Shown one piece after another: positions 12,596 to 18,573 of a stretch of DNA of 18,573 bases (positions are counted from its first letter, which is position 1; every line of letters starts with the position of its first letter). Position numbers and translations under genes: made by a program. The DNA is from an uncultured Eubacteriales bacterium (GTDB lineage: Bacteria > Bacillota > Clostridia > Oscillospirales > Oscillospiraceae): assembly GCA_900551355.1 (NCBI GenBank), contig URVR01000011.1, positions 1-18,573 on the forward strand, given 5' to 3'. The notes beneath the pieces were generated by a model, which ran no database searches, was not told where the DNA came from, and was given only the letters and a program-made list of their open reading frames with translations.

Positions 12596-14338
12596 TTACA
12601 TTTTCTCCGGCGCAGAGCAGCCGATCAAGGTCATGCCGTTTTTCAGCACGGCCCGGGCGGTGTCCGCCAGCTTCAGCCGGGCCAGCAGCACGTCCTTCTC
12701 CTCCCCCTTGATGCGGCAGGCGTTGTAGAACTTGTGGAACGCGGCGGCCAGCTCCGACAGGTAGCGGTTGATGAAGCTGGGGTCGTAGTCCCGGGCGGCC
12801 AGACGCACCACCACCGGGTACTGGGCCAGCTGCTTGATGAGGGCCTTCTCCTCGTCGGCGGTGAGCAGCGCCAGATCGGCCTGCGCTGCGGCGGGTACGT
12901 CGTAGCCCTCCGCCGCCAGCGCCTTCAGCAGCGTGCAGATGCGGGCGTAGGCGTACTGCACATAGTACACGGGGTTCTCGCTGTCCTCCCGGACGGCCAG
13001 ACCCAGGTCGAACTCCATCTGGGTGTCGGGCTTGGCGTTGAAGAACCAGCGGCAGGCATCCACAGGGATCTCGTCCAGCAGGTCGGTAAGGCTGATGGCC
13101 TTACCGGTACGCTTGGACATACGCACCACCTCGCCGTCCCGCACCAGCTTCACCAGCTGCATCAGCACGATGTCCAGCCGGTGCTGGCCGTCCAGCCCCA
13201 GCGCGTCCATGGCGCCCTTCAGACGGGCCACATGGCCGTGGTGGTCGGCGCCCCAGATGTTCACCACCTTGTCGAAGCCCCGGACGGCAAATTTGTTCCG
13301 GTGATAGGCGATGTCGGCGGCGAAGTAGGTGTAGAACCCGTTGGCACGGCGGAGCACGTCGTCCTTCAGGGCCAGCTTCTCGATGTCCTCGTCGGACTTG
13401 CCGGCGGCGCGGAGCTGCTGGGCCAGGATCTGGGCGGTCTTGAGCCACAGGGCGCCGTCCTTCTCATACGTCCAGCCCCGGTCGGTCAGCAGCTGCACGG
13501 AATCGGCCACATAGCCGCTCTCGTGGAGGCTGGACTCAAAGAACCACTGGTCGTACTGGATGCCGTAGCGGGCCAGATCGGTCTTCATCTTGGGGATGTT
13601 GCGGTTCAGGCCGAACTGGGCCAGCGCGTCGTGGCGGGTCTTTTCATCGCAGTCGAGGTACTTCTCGCCCTCCTGCTCGTAGAACGCCTGCGCCAGCTCC
13701 CGGATGTCGTCGCCGTGGTAGCCGTCCTCCGGGAATTCCACGGCGTCCTCGCCCTTGATGATCTGGAGATAGCGTGCCTCCAGACTCTTGGCAAATTTCT
13801 CGATCTGGTTGCCGGCGTCGTTGACGTAGAACTCGCGGGTCACGTCGGCGCCGGACTTCTGCAGCACGCTGGCCAGCGTGTCACCCAGCACGCCGCCCCG
13901 GGCGTTGCCCATGTGCATGGGGCCGGTGGGGTTGGCGGAGACGAACTCCACCATGTACTTCTTCCCCGCCAGCATGTCGTTCTCGCCGTAGGCGTCACCG
14001 GCGGCCTCGATGCCGGACACGGTGTCGGTGTACCACTTATCGCCCAGCAGGAAATTCAGGAAGCCGGGGCCGGCCAGCTCCACGGAGGTGAAGTAGCTGC
14101 CCTCCAGCGCCATGTTGTCGATGAGGGTCTGCGCCACCTGACGGGGGTTCATCTTCATGGCCTTGGCCGCCGCCAGACAGAAGGTGGTGGTATAGTCGCC
14201 GTTGGCGGTGTCCTTGGGGATCTCCACCGCTGGGGTCACGGTAATGCCGGCGGGTAAAACACCGGCGGCAGCAGCCTTTTCATAGGCCGCCGCAGTCAGC
14301 TGCAGCACCTGATCTTTGGCGCTCTGGATCATATTCAT
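12596..14338 (-). CDS. argS: Arginyl-tRNA synthetase
   Basis: ArgS attaches arginine to tRNA-Arg. This class I synthetase of 580 aa shows, in order, the N-terminal additional domain and the HIGH-type motif in SANPTGPMHMGNARGG (HMGN 142-145). Then come GADHHGHV (363-370), the KMSKS-type motif RMSKR (406-410) and a C-terminal DALR anticodon domain ending GMTLIGCSAPEKM. Between GALWLK (295-300) and KDDVLRRANG (325-334) there is an insert of about 20 residues relative to E. coli ArgRS. The start ATG follows GAGGAG; the open frame upstream is DUF1934 coding sequence in another frame and is not used. It is third in the murI-DUF1934-argS operon, two bases after the preceding stop. Confidence 0.97.
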   Translation of the reverse strand: MNMIQSAKDQVLQLTAAAYEKAAAAGVLPAGITVTPAVEIPKDTANGDYTTTFCLAAAKAMKMNPRQVAQTLIDNMALEGSYFTSVELAGPGFLNFLLGDKWYTDTVSGIEAAGDAYGENDMLAGKKYMVEFVSANPTGPMHMGNARGGVLGDTLASVLQKSGADVTREFYVNDAGNQIEKFAKSLEARYLQIIKGEDAVEFPEDGYHGDDIRELAQAFYEQEGEKYLDCDEKTRHDALAQFGLNRNIPKMKTDLARYGIQYDQWFFESSLHESGYVADSVQLLTDRGWTYEKDGALWLKTAQILAQQLRAAGKSDEDIEKLALKDDVLRRANGFYTYFAADIAYHRNKFAVRGFDKVVNIWGADHHGHVARLKGAMDALGLDGQHRLDIVLMQLVKLVRDGEVVRMSKRTGKAISLTDLLDEIPVDACRWFFNAKPDTQMEFDLGLAVREDSENPVYYVQYAYARICTLLKALAAEGYDVPAAAQADLALLTADEEKALIKQLAQYPVVVRLAARDYDPSFINRYLSELAAAFHKFYNACRIKGEEKDVLLARLKLADTARAVLKNGMTLIGCSAPEKM

Positions 14339-14340
14339 CG

Positions 14341-14781
14341 TCAGTTCTCCTCTTTCGTTAAAGTCAGCTCCACCTGCAGCGCCGACAGGGGCTGCGCGCC
14401 GAGGAGCAATGTATACGCCAGTGTGATAAAGCCCCGTCCCCGGCGGGACAGCTGCCACGCCACCTCCTGGGTGACGACGTTCAGCGTCAGGGCGCCGCCG
14501 TCCCCGCCGTCGATGCGGGTGGCGGTAGGGGTTTCGGAATCCAGCAGCAGGCCGTAGCCCCCGCTGTCGGCCTCGTTGATGACCACCGCACGGCGGGTGG
14601 CCGTCTCCAGCCTGATCTCGGAGACGATGGCGCTGCCGTCGGCCTCGTTGGCCGCCTCATACCGCAGATGCCAGCCCTCCGGCAGCTTTTCCAGCGTGCC
14701 GGTGCCCCGGAAGGTCAGCACATCCTCCTGCCCGCCGAAGCGGCTGCGGCTCTGCACCGCGATGTGTACCTGTTCCGCCAT
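14341..14781 (-). CDS. DUF1934 family beta-barrel protein (YwiB-like)
   Basis: This 146-aa protein is of the DUF1934/calycin-like type. Strands alternate through VHIAVQSRSRFGGQEDVLTF, the GTGTLEKLPEGWHLRYE region and VAWQLSRRGRGFITLAYTLL. Function is not established. It lies immediately before argS, as ywiB does in B. subtilis, which supports the family call. An in-frame TTG at 14793 is possible but would overlap the murI stop; ATG 14781 with GAGGT upstream is preferred. The gap to murI is eight bases and to argS two bases, so the three genes are co-transcribed and probably coupled. Confidence 0.85.
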   Translation of the reverse strand: MAEQVHIAVQSRSRFGGQEDVLTFRGTGTLEKLPEGWHLRYEAANEADGSAIVSEIRLETATRRAVVINEADSGGYGLLLDSETPTATRIDGGDGGALTLNVVTQEVAWQLSRRGRGFITLAYTLLLGAQPLSALQVELTLTKEEN

Positions 14782-14789
14782 GGCGCACC

Positions 14790-15605
14790 TCAATATTCCT
14801 CGATGTTCACCGGGCGGACGGCGCTGTCCAGCGGCCTGCCCAGGAACATGCCCGCCACCGCGCCGAAATCCTCCGGCCGGTCGCTGGCGTACAGCGTCAT
14901 CCCACCGCAGCGCCGGTCGGCCAGCAGCTCCCGCTCCGTCAGCTCCTGCTTCAGGGCGCGGGCCGCCTCGGCGCCGGAATCCACCAGCGTCACTGCCGGC
15001 CCCATGATGTCCCCGATGACCTCCGCCAGCAGCGGATAGTGGGTGCAGCCCATGATCAGCGTGTCGATGCCCGTATCCCGCAGCGGCGTCAGATACTCCC
15101 GGGCCACCGTCTCGATGACGGTGTCCCCCGGGCGGAACCGGCCGTTCTCCACCAGCGGCACGAACAGCGGGCAGGCTTTGCTGATGACGGTGACGTCCCC
15201 GTCCAGGCCGGCGATGGTGCGCTCGTAGGCGCCGGAGCGCACGGACGCAGCGGTGGCGATCAGCCCCACCCGCTTGTTCCGGGTGACGGACACGGCCCGG
15301 CGGCAGGACGGCTCCACCACCCCCAGCAGGGGCAGGTCGCTGCTCTCCGCCTGCAGCTGGGGCAGCGACGTGGTGGAAATGGTGCCGCAGGCCACCAGCA
15401 GCGCCTTGATGTCGAAGGTCCGCAGGAAGCGGACGTCCTGCCGGGCAAAGCGCAGCAATATCCCGGCAGAGCGGCTGCCGTAGGGCACACGGGACGTGTC
15501 CCCGAAGTATATAATGTTCTCAGAGGGCAGGATGCTGCGGATCTCCCGCACGGCGGTAAGCCCGCCGCTGCCGGAGTCGAACACCCCGATGGGACGCAGA
15601 TCCAT
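14790..15605 (-). CDS. murI: Glutamate racemase
   Basis: MurI makes D-glutamate for peptidoglycan. The 271-aa product has FDSGSGGLT (9-17, D10), YFGDTSRVPYG (33-43), the first catalytic Cys in VACGT (C73) and the second in GCTHYP (C187). The first motif is usually ACNTA; here Asn is Gly (ACGTIST), a variant I believe occurs in clostridial MurI, with both cysteines kept. ATG 15605 lies after AAGGAG and begins the conserved MDLRPIGVFDSG; a longer open frame upstream overlaps the promoter and is rejected. It is the first gene of the operon with DUF1934 and argS. Confidence 0.94.
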   Translation of the reverse strand: MDLRPIGVFDSGSGGLTAVREIRSILPSENIIYFGDTSRVPYGSRSAGILLRFARQDVRFLRTFDIKALLVACGTISTTSLPQLQAESSDLPLLGVVEPSCRRAVSVTRNKRVGLIATAASVRSGAYERTIAGLDGDVTVISKACPLFVPLVENGRFRPGDTVIETVAREYLTPLRDTGIDTLIMGCTHYPLLAEVIGDIMGPAVTLVDSGAEAARALKQELTERELLADRRCGGMTLYASDRPEDFGAVAGMFLGRPLDSAVRPVNIEEY

Positions 15606-15645
15606 GGAAACGCTCCTTATCGCAGTATTTTCACTTAACTTATAT

Positions 15646-15674
15646 ATTGTACTATGAACCAACGCCCGACACAA
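15646..15674 (-). promoter_or_regulatory. Promoter of murI-DUF1934-argS operon
   Basis: On the minus strand, TTGTGT (15669-15674) is separated by 17 bases from TACAAT (15646-15651), about 40 bases before the murI ATG. Confidence 0.82.
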
Positions 15675-15727
15675 GCTAAATTTTGGCGGCCCTGCCCGTT
15701 TTTTCTATGGCTTTCCGCCATACGCCG

Positions 15728-15736
15728 TGTTATAAT
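15728..15736 (+). promoter_or_regulatory. Extended -10 promoter of the 137-aa gene/pyridoxal-kinase operon
   Basis: TGTTATAAT combines the extended -10 TGn with a perfect TATAAT (15731-15736). No good -35 is visible at 16-18 bases, as is common for extended -10 promoters. It diverges from the murI promoter. Confidence 0.65.
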
Positions 15737-15776
15737 CAGGGAAACAATGTGCTGACCGCGAAACGGAGGTGGTCTG

Positions 15777-16190
15777 ATGGAGCTGAAAATGACGGAAAAG
15801 CAGTTCCGGCGTCTGCTGGATCTGGTGTATATCGGCAACTGGGTGCTGAACTCCACCCGCGGCGACGACCGCATCAAGGAGTACGACCAGGTGGAGAGCC
15901 TTGTGTTCGCCCACTGCCTCGACCACGGCATGGCCCCGCTGACGGAGCTGTATCAGGGGGAGCTGATCCCCTCCCGCGCCTTTGCCGACGGCGGGATCCA
16001 CGAGGCCATCATGGCCTATGAGGACACCACGTTCTTCGAGATACTGGCCCAGGAGCTGGCCCTGCGAGACATGGACGATCCTCCCATCACGCCGGAGAAT
16101 TACGACGAGGTCATGGCCCGGATGGAGACGTATCTGGGAGAATTCGAGCAGCACGGCACCGACAACATCACCGTGGATATGGACGAATGA
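15777..16190 (+). CDS. Conserved-looking hypothetical protein, 137 aa
   Basis: I do not recognise the family with certainty. The product is acidic, soluble and mainly helical, without signal peptide or membrane helix. It begins MELKMTEKQFRRLLDLVYIG, continues NWVLNSTRGDDRIKEYDQ and ends in an acidic tail (DNITVDMDE). No catalytic motif is clear. ATG 15777 follows GGAGGT by six bases, so this start is firm. It lies 31 bases before the pyridoxal-kinase-like gene with no terminator between, so the two are probably co-transcribed; a functional link is not established. Confidence 0.8.
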   Translation: MELKMTEKQFRRLLDLVYIGNWVLNSTRGDDRIKEYDQVESLVFAHCLDHGMAPLTELYQGELIPSRAFADGGIHEAIMAYEDTTFFEILAQELALRDMDDPPITPENYDEVMARMETYLGEFEQHGTDNITVDMDE

Positions 16191-16221
16191 ACGCGGCGCC
16201 GCCGCGGCAGGAGGTATTTCA

Positions 16222-17067
16222 ATGAAACGCATCGCATCCATTCAGGATATCTCCTGTCTCGGCCGCTGCTCGCTGACCGTGGCGCTGCCGGTGATCTCCG
16301 CGCTGGGCGTGGAGTGCGCCATCGTGCCCACGGCGGTGCTCAGCGCCCACACCGCTTTCCCCGGCTTCGTCAGCCGGGATCTCTCCGACCAGCTGGCGGC
16401 CATCGCCGCCCACTGGCGCGCCCAACACGTCCATTTCGACGCGCTGTACACCGGCTATATCGCTTCTGCCGCCCAGGTGCGGCAGGTGCTGGACTTCTTC
16501 GACACCGTGAAAAGCCCCGATACCCTGATCTTCGTGGACCCCGCCATGGCGGATCACGGAAAGCTGTATACCGGCTTCGGCCCGGATTTCCCGGCGGCTA
16601 TGGCTCAGGTGGTGGCCCGGGCCGACGTGGCCATGCCCAACCTGACGGAGGCGTGTCTCCTCACCGGTACGCCCTACCGGGAGGAGATGGACGAGCCCTT
16701 CGTCCGGGAGCTGCTGCGCAAGGTGGCGGCGCTGGGGGCGAAGCGGGTGGTGCTCACCGGCGCGTCCTTTGCGCCGGACAAGCTGGGCGCCATGGGCTAC
16801 GACAGCACGTCCGGCACCTATTTCACCTGCCTTGACCGGCGGCAGCAGGGCGCCTACCACGGCACCGGCGATCTCTTTGCCGCCACGGTGGTGGGCGGCA
16901 TGATGCGGGGCCTGCCGCTGGAGGAGGCCGTCTCGCTGGCAGTGCGCTTCACGCTGGCCTGCATTGAGGCCACGGAACGGGACCCCGCCGCCGACTGGTA
17001 CGGCGTGGAGTTCGAGAAGGCGCTTCCCCTGCTGTGCGACGCCGCCCGCGCCCTGCCGGAGAACTGA
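16222..17067 (+). CDS. Pyridoxal/pyridoxamine kinase-like (PfkB-ThiD superfamily)
   Basis: This 281-aa ribokinase-fold enzyme probably phosphorylates pyridoxal or pyridoxamine in vitamin B6 salvage. The start MKRIASIQDISCLGRCSLTV matches PdxY/PdxK-type enzymes. Key sites are the metal/phosphate segment DPAMADHGKLY (106-116), PNLTEA (139-144) and the anion hole with catalytic Asp in HGTGDLFA (213-220, D217). HGTGD in place of ThiD's GTGCT-type motif favours a pyridoxal kinase. The ATG lies seven bases after GGAGGT; the longer frame upstream overlaps the preceding gene and is not used. A 17-bp hairpin follows the stop. Confidence 0.9.
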   Translation: MKRIASIQDISCLGRCSLTVALPVISALGVECAIVPTAVLSAHTAFPGFVSRDLSDQLAAIAAHWRAQHVHFDALYTGYIASAAQVRQVLDFFDTVKSPDTLIFVDPAMADHGKLYTGFGPDFPAAMAQVVARADVAMPNLTEACLLTGTPYREEMDEPFVRELLRKVAALGAKRVVLTGASFAPDKLGAMGYDSTSGTYFTCLDRRQQGAYHGTGDLFAATVVGGMMRGLPLEEAVSLAVRFTLACIEATERDPAADWYGVEFEKALPLLCDAARALPEN

Positions 17068-17077
17068 ACAGAACGAC

Positions 17078-17114
17078 AAGGGAGCACCCGCGCCGTCGGC
17101 GCGGGTGCTCCCTT
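17078..17114. terminator. Bidirectional terminator between kinase gene and ftsH
   Basis: A perfect 17-bp stem (17078-17094 with 17098-17114, beginning AAGGGAGCACCCGCGCC) closes on a 3-base loop, with short A and T tracts outside. It lies seven bases from the ftsH stop codon and serves both convergent genes. Confidence 0.85.
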
Positions 17115-17120
17115 TATCCT

Positions 17121-18552
<1,432 letters not shown>

Positions 18553-18573
18553 CTGTCTCTTATACACATCTCC
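18553..18573 (-). other. Nextera i7-side adapter (not genomic)
   Basis: CTGTCTCTTATACACATCT (18553-18571) is the inverted 19-bp Tn5 mosaic end. The final CC matches the start of the Nextera read-2 adapter rather than the read-1 side. Genomic sequence ends at 18552. Confidence 0.97.

Noticed and set aside
12575..14257. A 560-codon plus-strand open frame opposite argS
   Set aside because: It is the antisense shadow of argS, starting in a terminator region, with His/Val/Gly-rich composition and no family motif.
14339..14458. Possible 40-residue N-terminal extension of ArgS
   Set aside because: These codons lie within the DUF1934 gene; ATG 14338 has its own ribosome site and matches the usual ArgRS start.

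Overview
This window looks like one metagenome or short-read assembly contig from a GC-rich, spore-forming Firmicute, most likely an Oscillospiraceae-type gut clostridium. That placement is inferred from high GC with bacillus/clostridial gene orders (yabB-rsmI-abrB type regulator; murI-DUF1934-argS), the spore genes spmA/spmB, and strong Firmicute ribosome-binding sites. Both ends carry Illumina Nextera adapter sequence (1-48 and 18553-18573), so genomic DNA runs only from 49 to 18552 and the two terminal genes are truncated.

Layout, left to right. A truncated, membrane-anchored protein with a duplicated domain (+) converges on an elongation factor G paralogue (-) across a shared terminator. 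Next come a fold-III PLP decarboxylase (-) and a tRNA-Leu(UAG) gene (+) driven from back-to-back promoters. From 5148 to 6330 lies a small minus-strand operon that appears to be decaying: a frameshifted membrane-protein ORF, an intact SAM methyltransferase and a frameshifted micro-ORF, with a promoter that has a dyad in its spacer and a 30-bp palindrome in its leader. A 57-aa 2[4Fe-4S] ferredoxin and the udk-ydcF pair follow (-). Then on the plus strand are a zinc-ribbon/TM/BIG2 envelope protein and the yabB(trmN6)-rsmI pair, converging on an AbrB-type regulator that carries a Cys4 tail.

Divergent from that regulator is the spmA-spmB sporulation operon, preceded by a plausible sigma-E promoter. 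It converges on the minus operon murI-DUF1934-argS. Divergent from murI is a plus operon of a 137-aa conserved-looking hypothetical and a pyridoxal-kinase-like gene. The last gene is the C-terminal part of ftsH (-), cut in its Walker A motif.

Most of the window is core housekeeping: translation (EF-G-like, tRNA-Leu, ArgS, RsmI, TrmN6), wall precursor (MurI), salvage (Udk, pyridoxal kinase), proteolysis (FtsH) and sporulation (SpmAB). I found no mobile element, CRISPR array, phage or defence island. The features most worth a second look are the EF-G paralogue with altered G motifs, the decaying and apparently regulated methyltransferase operon, the duplicated-domain envelope protein and the zinc-ribbon/BIG2 protein. 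No intergenic stretch longer than 300 bases is empty.
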